Part shown: positions 29,801-38,943 of the stretch, piece after piece
Position numbering within the stretch: the stretch's first letter is position 1
Layout of the letters: each line of letters begins with the position of its first letter
Assembly: GCA_023212725.1 (NCBI GenBank)
Contig: JALBYF010000067.1
Location: 1 to 64,000 of the forward strand
Length of the DNA stretch: 64,000 nucleotides
Direction of reading: 5' to 3'
Source: Tranzscheliella williamsii
Taxonomy: Eukaryota; Basidiomycota; Ustilaginomycetes; Ustilaginales; Ustilaginaceae
Position numbers and translations under genes: made by a program
Notes under the pieces: generated by a model
Told to the model about the DNA's origin: nothing
Database searches by the model: none
Seen by the model: the letters and a program-made list of their open reading frames with translations, nothing else

Positions 29801-30578
29801 GCAGCTGCTCTCCATCCTCCAAGGCGCCCCAGACACGCACGAGAGAGTCAAGAATCTGATGGCAGGTCGTTCGCCCAAAGCCTCGTTGCGATGTATGGTG
29901 ATGCTGCTCGTAGTCGCGGTTGTCGCCTCTCGGCTTGAAGCCAGTGTTGTGCTCAAGCTGCCTGGGCTTCTGCTGGGGCTGATGCTGTTTGTCTGGGTTC
30001 CCATCGCCCTGCACCAGCCGTGGTGGCTACCGGGATGGATCAAGAGCCAGAGTCCGGTGGATGCGATGCTTTGCGATGTGCCGAACCATGCCCAGCATGC
30101 CATCCTGACCATGCGAAGGCGCGCCGCCGGCGGCGCGAGGATGGTGCACTGCGGCGACGCGCAGGCTGCCGATGCGGCGGGGCTGCTCACGCCGGCGGTG
30201 TTTGGCAACAAGGCGTCCTCGCAGGACCTGGCGCATGCATGCGACGTCTTGGACGGAGCTCACTCTTGCCTTTTCGACGGCCGGCCGGGCCATCTGCTCG
30301 TCCTGCCGTCTCGGCTGTTGTTCCGTGCTGCCGACGCCGAGGCGTCCGGCCTCAGCCTTGCCCAGCAGCTCGCCAAGGAGCAGGCCACAAACAACGCCGC
30401 CCCTGCGGCCGTCACGCTCGACGTCCGCCTGGAAAAGGTAGTCCGCTTGGACAAACCCAACCAGCACGCGCTCACAGTCGCCCTCAACAACGGCGTCCAG
30501 CACCGCTTCGACCACGTCCGCCACCGCGACCCCGCTTTCAACCGCATCCTCGCCCTCGCCCCGCAGAGCTGGCGCTGA
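26892..30578 (+). CDS. large Ser-rich membrane protein with C-terminal GRAM-like domain
   Basis: 1,228 residues, not assigned to a named family with certainty. Residues 1 to about 780 are a disordered Ser/Thr/Pro-rich region with many S-P sites, suited to phosphorylation. A conserved-looking block follows (LDIAMFLASFGKEIDSVQSI ... LHHWPKRDEWDSYPAYLMAY), then hydrophobic stretches: LTTLLFVYT, LVPMSLVGLAAVLAVQ and the pair MVMLLVVAVVASRL/LPGLLLGLMLFVWVPIALH, which look membrane-embedded. The C-terminal ~120 residues (LFDGRPGHLLVLPSRLLFRA ... VTLDVRLEKVVRLDK) have the beta-strand pattern of a GRAM/PH-like lipid-binding domain. Together these suggest an endomembrane protein like the fungal DUF3292/GRAM proteins; that assignment is inference. 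Single exon; it converges on TRM8 with 202 bp between the stops. Confidence 0.75.
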   Translation: MSAFYDHREATSSSSLESSVRSSRSLSTDVTILSSSRRSISNTSTASVGSSCPSPIPSMMLSGPVVPTIHKPSTNSSFSDWEAHIVKQAQFWSDQKDLIPPRSTPSSRIVWADQKMKKVPETSSLAYTKARDRVASPAPRGSLPPRPLGLLQSASFDSSPSSPDLNSRSFSPSQQARLHSSPSISSHHSLNTVPSSSTLPASLSEAQHPHYMPNFTMPVSLHAPVPRRSQQSTATLASSPTAALASSPPVNLAADPLPFSSTTASPLQDEINKRISTTSTSSGRAPGPSELIAAFPMTSPLDSENSAPPSIADTYSNHSRTSSWASSVDLDPAIICTPPLSQEGWQEAPPSIRPTFLQEYGLDQDSEESDTENRDHDDSQGAAVAYQPHEEQESNFTSTQSVFKRLETDLLQHEQGSLDHVPGLDSAPAPRLDFSSLPREKQEMRQARDRKGSPLLFKRPFSSKKKKPTSAGQETAPSQDSLESLPRRESHSGSDSDPRTPNDLSPNMQETDAKQLWSVGPDNSVLSQLVPEASTSPALSTETDSSILSDTAASISSHTSRDVSSSRTSSTLDGAKGARRRKPVSTPGFGKRPSESPNSGAAPTLDPHLSRVSNRTRLSSGSVTSSSPSLTFTLNRSSSTIDSRQSPRRSSRNRITDSMPSFAGIASTLTVPEHRVLTNRRTSSDGSVDNHSNTSNTSSFHKVEGSADNGIPASPSAVKAVGMATGSVLRKRSGSETSSVLSPKKEVSFNLSTSKTPDVEPVAEIQDELDHEQKQRGMLKLPPMRLTQQATATNGPTHTLGGASQDDLDIAMFLASFGKEIDSVQSIELLDNIGSGLHHWPKRDEWDSYPAYLMAYLTTLLFVYTDDSATRVYLAPPWHPDGRRASASTAFLSNNALCVAVGSALFEMASWRRPWTTLAAASTYSYGWARGMLVPMSLVGLAAVLAVQGVRSPLANPDRDGSESMHRAAAQLLSILQGAPDTHERVKNLMAGRSPKASLRCMVMLLVVAVVASRLEASVVLKLPGLLLGLMLFVWVPIALHQPWWLPGWIKSQSPVDAMLCDVPNHAQHAILTMRRRAAGGARMVHCGDAQAADAAGLLTPAVFGNKASSQDLAHACDVLDGAHSCLFDGRPGHLLVLPSRLLFRAADAEASGLSLAQQLAKEQATNNAAPAAVTLDVRLEKVVRLDKPNQHALTVALNNGVQHRFDHVRHRDPAFNRILALAPQSWR

Positions 30579-30780
30579 CCGCCTCCCGCTTCCCCCGCGC
30601 CCCCTCTGCACGGCTAGTCTTGGCGCTGGCCGTACCTCGCGCCGCACACATTCTTTGACTCTCCCACCCGCTTCAAGCCATGTTCTCTGCTAGTTCAAAA
30701 ATGTATTCTACCGTAAAATGAGCCGGAAGCCGGGCAAGCGACTGTGCGATAGTGGGGCAGGTTGGGCGAGCGTGCAGGGG

Positions 30781-32148
<1,368 letters not shown>

Positions 32149-32628
32149 ATGGACAAGCTTCCTAGCGCCGAAGAGATGCGAGGTACGTGCACTTTCAAGC
32201 GTTTACCCATTTCCGACAGGGGACGGGCACATTGCTAATCTCTTGCCTTCCTTGTTGCTGTCCTTTTCCTACCCGGCATGTGTCAATGCTTGGCGCCGGT
32301 GTGTTGGCTGGCTGTCAACCGCACAGAGACGCTCAACCAGCGGGAGGAAAAGATCCGAGAGTCGTGGGTCCGCACCATGGAGGCACGGATTGTAAGAGAA
32401 GAGCTGCAGAAGTGCCACAAGGCCGAGGGCGTGAACCACTACCAGGTCTGCAACGAGCTCGCTAAGAAGTACCATTCGCTCCTGGCGGACGCCAAGGTAA
32501 GTGCCACTCAGCGGACCGATGCTCGTGCCAGTGCCGCCGCGGCCGCAGTCAGGGACGTGGCAGCTGATCTCGTGCCCCGCTCTGCAACGCTACAGGTCAA
32601 GGGATTCAGAGTCATCGACACCGTGTAA
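32149..32628 (+). CDS. NADH:ubiquinone oxidoreductase 12-kDa subunit (NDUFB10/PDSW-like)
   Basis: Three exons rebuilt by eye: 32149-32182, 32327-32496 and 32596-32628, with introns of 144 bp (GTACGT...CACAG, phase 1) and 99 bp (GTAAGT...TACAG, phase 0). The product is 78 residues and starts MDKLPSAEEMRETLNQREE. The core EKIRESWVRTMEARIVREEL and LQKCHKAEGVNHYQVC match the accessory complex I subunit known as 12.3 kDa in Neurospora and NDUFB10 in animals, including the two cysteines spaced C-x11-C that suit disulfide-driven import into the intermembrane space. Reading through the second intron would insert an Ala/Asp-rich stretch between DAK and VKGF; splicing restores the family order. It is divergent to TRM8 and convergent with prefoldin 2. 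Confidence 0.9.
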
Positions 32629-32957
32629 CGTAACGCTTCCCACATAGCCTTTGCCACTGGCAGCTTCTTTCCTGACCTTTGCGTGCTCGGACTGTGAGGA
32701 GCCATACGTTCGACTGCATCGGGGTATGGCCCGGCGAGCCATCCGAAATAGGCATCTTACAGCCGACATGTTAGGATCCCTCGTGGGCCGCCGCTGCAGC
32801 TGAGCGGAGAAACGGGCTCAGGCGGCGCGAGTAGGGAGTGAGCAAACACGATCAAGAGGAAGAACAGTAGAGGGCGTTTGCAAGGAATGCTGGGTACAAG
32901 TACATAGTAGTGCCGAAGGAGAGGATGCGCAAATCGCCACGGCAAGACCGGTCGGAC
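32629..32957. other. convergent 3' spacer
   Basis: 329 bp between the stops of the complex I subunit and prefoldin genes. Nothing recognisable beyond 3' flanks. Confidence 0.5.
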
Positions 32958-33667
32958 TCAGCTGGTGTGTTCTCGCTGAAACTCCTGCAACTCGGTCTCC
33001 TTCTGCTTGTACTGTTTGAGTAGCGTTTCGAGGATTTGCTTCAGCTGCAGTGGCAGAGCGCATGAAAGGGCAGAGCACGTGGGGAGGCGCAATGGAGATG
33101 AGGATCAGAGAAGCAAGAGTCCGAGGTCAGTCGCCTAGCCGATGCAGCGCAGAGCGTGGGCTGTGCCGTGTCAACTTACGCCTTCGAGGTTGGTCTGGAG
33201 AGCAGGAAGGACCTCCTTCACCGTCCGTTCCACCAGCACACCGCCGATCAGACGGAAGCACTTCCGGTCTGGATCTCCTTGGGACGCCTCGGTCAGGGTG
33301 TCGATGACCAATCTGCAGCGGTGGCGTAAGGGCAAGATACAGACGCATCAGCGGTCAGTTGGCCGAGCATGGCCGACGCGGGTACAGTCTCGCGGCGGAA
33401 AACGTACTTGTGCTCATCCGCTTCGCCTTCCAGCTCGCCGATCTTGGATGCGATCCCCTGCAGCTCGGACCTCCTGCCCTGATATACTTGCGCGACCTCT
33501 ACGCACGAAACGAAGTCGTTGCCAGGCCAGGTAGCCAAAGCAATGAAGAATAAAGTGTCAGTGGCAGGACGAGCCTAGAGACAATTCTACCCGCCCTCAC
33601 CCTGTTCAGACAGCTGCTTTCTCTGTCCAGCCGGTGCGGCGGACCTCTGCGTCGCTACGGATGCCAT
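32958..33667 (-). CDS. GIM4: prefoldin subunit 2
   Basis: Four exons rebuilt by eye: 33667-33601, 33498-33408, 33312-33180 and 33044-32958. The introns have GTGAGG, GTACGT and GTAAGT donors and TAG, CAG and CAG acceptors, with phases 1, 2 and 0. The spliced product is 125 residues. It reads QLSEQEVAQVYQGRRSELQG, then the conserved hairpin DPDRKCFRLIGGVLVERTVK and VLPALQTNLEGLKQILETLL, the beta-prefoldin pattern of two coiled-coil arms joined by a beta hairpin. Prefoldin is a cytosolic hexameric chaperone that hands nascent actin and tubulin to the TRiC/CCT chaperonin. Its divergent neighbour is the actin-bundling protein fimbrin. Confidence 0.95.
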
Positions 33668-34094
33668 CTTGGAGTGTGTCGCCCTGTGTGTGAGCGGACG
33701 ATAATGTGCTCGCTGGCAATGTGCTATGGCTGTCGGGTGGTAAGAAGGTGGGTCCGTCACGAGGTGGATAGGGATCGCTCCCTTCACGTGACCGTTCTCC
33801 TGTATACAATCTAACATTTTGCGGCGATTCTTCGCCGTCCGTGCGGCTTGAAAGCGTTGAACCTCAGATATTCACGATACTAATCACGCCAATTATAAGC
33901 GTGGCGATTATATTAAAAGCGGAGAGGTGCATGGCTGTGCTTCTCCACTCAGCGCTGCGCTCATCCACCCCTTTCCTTCTATCTTTCGTCCATCGTCACT
34001 CAACCCATCCATCAGCACAACCCCGTCTCTTCCATTTGCTCGTCCTTCTACTACCCTACTGACCCGGCCCGTCGCCCCCCGTTTCTCGCACACG
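33668..34094. promoter_or_regulatory. bidirectional promoter, prefoldin 2 / fimbrin
   Basis: 427 bp between divergent starts. An AT-rich patch (about 33885-33925, TATTCACGATACTAATCACG to TATATTAAAAGC) is the only compositional feature and could hold a TATA-like element; this is weak evidence. Confidence 0.45.
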
Positions 34095-36055
34095 ATGGAG
34101 GCCATCAAGCTGCAGAGGAAATACCCTCAGTTGTAAGTACGGCCTCGCGTCGCCATGATGTCTACTTCCCGCGATGGGTATGCTGCCCGCAACGCGTACT
34201 GAAACGTTGCGCACCCCTTGTTCCTTTTTCTGGTGTTACCAGCTCGCAAGAGGAGATGATGGGTCTCATTTCGCAATTCCGGAGTCTCGATGTTGAAGAA
34301 AAGGGTTCACTTCTCAAGCAGGACGTCATCAAGGCCATTCAGGATCAGGGCGAGGCTTCGTATGACCAGGTCCGCGAAACGCTCAAGGAAGTCGATTTGG
34401 ATTCTTCGGGAAGGGTCGAGCTCGATGACTACGTCGACCTTCTCGCCAAGATCCGATCCGGTCGCAACGTTTCCGCCGGTGTCGTGACCAAAGGCAAGGT
34501 CTTTGTCAAGGGAGCCACATCCTCCACCCAGCACACCATCAACGAGGACGAGAGGACCGAATTCACCCGTCACATCAACTCCAGCCTTGCTGGCGATGCG
34601 CATATTGGCAATCGTCTACCCATCCCCACCGATACGTTCCAGCTCTTCGACGAATGCAGAGACGGTCTCGTCCTGTGTAAGCTCATCAACGATGCCGTCC
34701 CCGATACCATTGACGAGCGCGTGCTAAACTTTGGCAAGGGCGGCAAGGGCCCCAACGCCTTCCAGATGACCGAGAACAACAACATCGTAATCACTTCTGC
34801 CAAGGCCATCGGCTGCAGCGTCGTCAACATTGGTCCTCAGGATCTCATCGATGGCAAAGAGCACTTGATTCTGGGCCTGGTCTGGCAGATCATCCGAAGA
34901 GGTCTTCTCAGCAAGATCGACCTGAAGAATCATCCTGAGCTCTACCGCCTGCTTGACGACGGCGAAACGTTGGACGAGTTTCTGCGGCTACCACCGGATC
35001 AGATCTTGCTGCGCTGGTTCAACTATCATCTCAAGGCTGCCAACTGGCATCGCCGTGTCAGCAACTTCAGCAAGGACGTCTCAGATGGCGAAAACTACAC
35101 GGTCCTGCTCTCGCAACTCAAACCCGACACTTGTGATCGAGCGCCGCTGCAACAATCCGACATGATGCAGCGTGCGGAAATGGTGCTCCAGCGAGCCGAT
35201 GCGATCGGCTGCCGCAAGTACTTGACCCCCGGCTCCATGGTCGCCGGTAACCCGAAGCTCAATCTGGCCTTTGTCGCCCACCTCTTCAACACCTGGCCCT
35301 GCCTAGAGCCGCTGGAGGAGGCCCCGCCTGTCGAGATCGAAGACTTTGATGCCGAGGGTGAACGGGAAGCGCGCGTCTTTACCCTTTGGCTCAACAGTCT
35401 GGATGTGGAGCCGGGTGTTTACAACCTCTTTGAGGATCTCAAGGACGGCACCATCATCCTGCAGGCCTTTGACAAGATCATCCCCGGCAGCGTCACCTGG
35501 AAAAGGGTGAGCAAGGCCAAGGAAGGGCAAGAGCTATCACGCTTCAAGGCGGTGGAAAACACCAACTACGCCGTCGATCTGGCCAAGGCGTCCAACATGC
35601 ACATTGTGGGCATTCAGGGCGCCGATATCGTGGATGGCACCAAGACCCTTACGCTGGGCTTGGTATGGCAGTTGATGCGTCTCAACATCACCAAGACGCT
35701 CTCGTCCCTGTCCAAGAGCGGACGTGGCGTGTCGGACTCGGATATGGTGGCTTGGGCCAACCAACTGGTCAAGAGCTCGGGCAAATCGTCGCAGATCCGA
35801 TCGTTCAAAGATGCGCAGCTCAAGACGGCCATCTTCTTCCTCGACCTGCTCAACGCGTTGCGACCGGGCATCGTCGACTACAGTCTGGTCAACCCGGGCA
35901 GAACCGAAGACGAGAGCAAGATGAACGCCAAGCTGGCCATCTCGATCGCGCGAAAGCTCGGCGCGCTCATCTTTCTCGTCCCCGAGGACATTATCGAGCT
36001 GCGACAGAGGCTCATTCTTACCTTTGTCGGCAGTCTCATGGCCATCCAGGCGTAA
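34095..36055 (+). CDS. SAC6: fimbrin / plastin actin-bundling protein
   Basis: Two exons: 34095-34132 (MEAIKLQRKYPQ) and 34243-36055, with a 110-bp phase-2 intron (GTAAGT ... ACCAG), giving 616 residues. The first exon restores the family start (MxxxKLQRKxP); the ATG at 34256 would drop it. Residues 1-75 are an EF-hand-like pair (VDLDSSGRVELDDYVDLL). Four calponin-homology domains follow in two tandem actin-binding modules: NDAVPDTIDERVLN/EHLILGLVWQIIR, LLRWFNYHLKAA/NLAFVAHLFNTWP, FTLWLNSLDVEPGVYN/TLTLGLVWQLMRL and VAWANQLVKSSG/LILTFVGSLM. Fimbrin cross-links actin filaments in patches and rings at sites of endocytosis and polar growth. Length matches yeast Sac6 (about 640). Confidence 0.97.
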
Positions 36056-36293
36056 AGAGCGAGGCAGCCAAGGCACCCCTTTTTCTTTCCTCAAGCCCCG
36101 GTCTCGCCGGCATCCAGCTGCGTCCTTTGCCGTGGTCACGCCATTTTGTCGAACACTGTATCTTTAGCAGGCACACACGGCTACGCAATACGCAGACAGC
36201 TAATCCAAGGACGGAAGCGGGGTAGCCAGCACGGAAGCAGATTTGGCTTGACTTGTCGTGCGCGGGCGACGGGTGCGGAGAAGGGAGGGAGAG

Positions 36294-37401
36294 CTAGATT
36301 TTTGCCTTGGGCGGGTGGCCACCGACGGTGCCGGTGTCGAGGAAGGTGGTGATGCTCTTTTCCCAGTAGGCGAGGTCGAAGTAGTCGTACCAGAAGTGGC
36401 CGAACTGGGTGGAGGGGGTGTCTGCGAGGCGCTGAGCGTGGGGGATGCGGGCGATGATGTGGTCTGACTCGGGGTAGAGGACCATGCGGTCGCGGGCGCC
36501 GTGGATGAGCATGACGGGGAGCGAGGGGGGGATGTGGTGGAGCTGGTTGCGCAGGTCGGCCGACTGGATCGCGACGAACTGGAGCGCGATGATGCTGGCT
36601 GGCCGGCTTCTCGCATCGGTGACAGGCCCGGTCAGCGCGGACGCAATATCAAGATGTCCCGATGCGGTGACTTACCAAGTGGACAGGGCGAGCTGGATGC
36701 GCTTTTCGAGCTGCGGCTGGAGCGGTGCGCCCGGGCCGAGCACCTCGGGGTGGTACTGCATCTTGAGCATCTCGCGCGTCACGAACGCGTCGCGCTGGCG
36801 CTTGTTCTCGATCGCCTTGGCCCTGCGGTCGCCGGCGTCGTAGGTCAGCTTCCGTTCCACGCGAGCCAACAGAGACCGCGCCGACGGGTACTTACTGTGC
36901 CTGGAGGGCGGCGAGGTCGAGGTCGCCGCGGGGGAGCTTGGCCATGGTGGCAGAGAGGACCACCTTGCGGACGGTGAGTTTGCCGGCCACGCGCACGCCT
37001 CCGCCCGCCGCCTCTGCGGCGAGATCGGGGGACGACAGCAGCGCCTGGACAATGTGGCCACCCATGGAGAAGCCGAGCATGTCGACGGCCGCGTAGCCCA
37101 GGTGGGCGCACAGGTCGACCACGTCCAGACCCATGCTCTCCAGCGACAGCGTGTAGTCCCACGCCTCCCCCAGCGTCGACTCCCCAATCCCGCGGTGGTC
37201 AGAACAGACCACTGTGCGCGTCCGCGCCAGCTCCTCCACCAGCGGCGTCCAGTCGTCCATCACCGCCGACAGCCCATTGACCAGCACCAGCGGCACCCTC
37301 CCCCCACCCCCACCCCCCGCTCCGTGCACCCGGTACGCCAGCCGACACCCAGACCCGTCCGCCGCATCCAGATACTCTGTCTTGACCGCCGATCCTGTCA
37401 T
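36294..37401 (-). CDS. alpha/beta hydrolase
   Basis: Three exons rebuilt by eye: 37401-36896, 36822-36676 and 36606-36294, both introns phase 2 with GTAAGT donors. The two introns carry CTGAC branch-point motifs about 20-26 nt before their acceptors (CGCAG and GAGAAG). The product is 321 residues. The alpha/beta-hydrolase core shows LVLVNGLSAVMDDWTPLVEE (oxyanion region), CSDHRGIGES, the nucleophile elbow GFSMGG with the catalytic Ser, the acid in MLIHGARDRMV and the probable His in FGHFWYDY. No signal peptide is visible. The second acceptor (AAG) is unusual for an intron end, so the exact junction STC-RPAS is the weakest part. Substrate is unknown. It converges on fimbrin (238 bp) and diverges from SPF30 (438 bp). 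Confidence 0.86.
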
Positions 37402-37839
37402 CTTGCTGCCACAATGCGTCCGGTGCTCGAGGTTACAAAGCAACGCTTCTCGTCAGCCCCTGCCGTGTCGGCCTCGGCATCGGCTATGCTGAGGTTACCG
37501 CCCGCCGTATCCCACCATTCACGCTTCACTCGACGCTACCGCCCGAGACCGGCAGTAGCAAGCATTAAACCTGTTAGATCGTGAAAAAGTTCAGATCTAG
37601 CTGTTGTTAGATTCCAGCGGAGTTGCTGTAGGTGGAGTGGCAACTCAGCCGCGGAAAGAGCCAAATTGGCATATTTGCTGTTTCTAGCGCGATGGCGATA
37701 GAGTTCTGTTGCCTCCTACACGCCACAGCATCGTCCTTGCCATCGCCATTCTATTGCGCAGCGCCGGTTCCGTCGCGGAAGTCTAGCTGAGCAGACACGC
37801 GCGTGCACGCCGAGTGCAAGGGAAGGCAGCGCGGCCGAG
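37402..37839. promoter_or_regulatory. bidirectional promoter, hydrolase / SPF30
   Basis: 438 bp between divergent starts; the middle (37560-37690) is AT-richer than the flanks. No defined element is recognised. Confidence 0.45.
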
Positions 37840-38685
37840 ATGGATGCTGCGGAGCTCGAGGTGTACCATCTGCAGCTGACGCAGGTGGAGGCGGCGCTGG
37901 AGGGGGATCCGGGCAATGAAGAGCTGCAGACGCTCAAGGGTGAGCTGGTCAACCTGATTGCGCTCACGCAGTCGGTGCTGCAGGGTGCTGGCGGCAGCAA
38001 TCTGCCGCGCGAGTCTGCCGCCGTGTACGAGCAGGGTGCGGCGGGGGAGGGAGCATCGCGCGGTATTGGAGCGGAGGGTGGGGCGGCAGGAGGAGCAGGA
38101 CAGCGTGGGGGCCGGAAGGTGGCGGCGGCGAGGTACAGCTCCGGGCAGGAGGTGCTCGCGCGGTACGAAGCCGACGGGCGCATGTACCCGGCGCGCATCG
38201 TCGCGGTGGCGGGCAATCCCGCCGACCCGGTCTACACGGTCGTCTACAAGGGGTACGCCAACACCGCGATGCTGGCCGCCACCGACCTGCGCCACCTTTC
38301 CGCACCCGCAGCCGCCACCCCCACCGCCACCCCACCACCCACCTCCTCCGCACACCCAACACCACCACCACCGCCAACCGCGCAATCCTCCCAGGCCGTA
38401 CCAGGACCAGCGTCCGAAAAGGCGCGCAAGAAGCAGCGCACCGAGAAGAAACTCGCGCGGCGCGAGGAACAACAGGCGATCCAGGTGCAGAAGGCCGCCT
38501 CCTGGCAAAAGTTCGCCAAAAAGGCAACCAAGAAGGGCTCCCTCAAGGACGCCGCCAAGAGCATCTTCCGCACCTCCGACGACCCCTACGCCCGCGTCGG
38601 CATCAGCGGCACCGCCCCCCGCGACCCCCACCCCGCACCCACCCCCGCACAGCACCGCAAACATCCCCCCCCGCCGCTCGGCTAA
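37840..38685 (+). CDS. SMN-domain splicing factor SPF30-like
   Basis: 281 residues. The N-terminus MDAAELEVYHLQLTQVEAAL followed by DPGNEELQTLKGELVNLIAL is the helical start shared by SPF30/SMNDC1 proteins. A Tudor domain occupies about residues 100-150 (VLARYEADGRMYPARIVAVA, then VYTVVYKGYANTAMLAATDL). After a Pro/Thr/Ala-rich linker, the basic helix RKKQRTEKKLARREEQQ and the KKGSLKDAAKSIFRTSDDPYARVGI C-terminus match the family. In humans SPF30 binds dimethylarginine on Sm proteins and helps the tri-snRNP join the pre-spliceosome. Single exon; extreme codon-level GC in the linker. It converges on the KHA1 gene with 258 bp between the stops. Confidence 0.92.
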   Translation: MDAAELEVYHLQLTQVEAALEGDPGNEELQTLKGELVNLIALTQSVLQGAGGSNLPRESAAVYEQGAAGEGASRGIGAEGGAAGGAGQRGGRKVAAARYSSGQEVLARYEADGRMYPARIVAVAGNPADPVYTVVYKGYANTAMLAATDLRHLSAPAAATPTATPPPTSSAHPTPPPPPTAQSSQAVPGPASEKARKKQRTEKKLARREEQQAIQVQKAASWQKFAKKATKKGSLKDAAKSIFRTSDDPYARVGISGTAPRDPHPAPTPAQHRKHPPPPLG

Positions 38686-38943
38686 CCCCCGCCCATCCCA
38701 CCACTGCAACTACTATCGGACACGCTTCGGCGTCACGCGAGAACTGTGGGCCGGGTCGGACAGCGGCGCTGTCGGGAAACGGAACGAATCTGGTATTGTG
38801 TCGATGTGCGAGTAGGTTATATGCTAAGGAGCGCGAAGACGGAGTGGAGAATGCTAGGAGCGCGAAAAGGCGGTGGAGAATGCTAGTGTTGGCTGGGCGG
38901 GGTTGGACGGCTGGGCGGGGTGGGACGGCTGGCGCGCGCGGGG

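Noticed and set aside
30027..30647. Long open frames on both strands over the GRAM-like tail
   Set aside because: High-GC codon bias leaves several frames open; only the sense frame continues the large protein.
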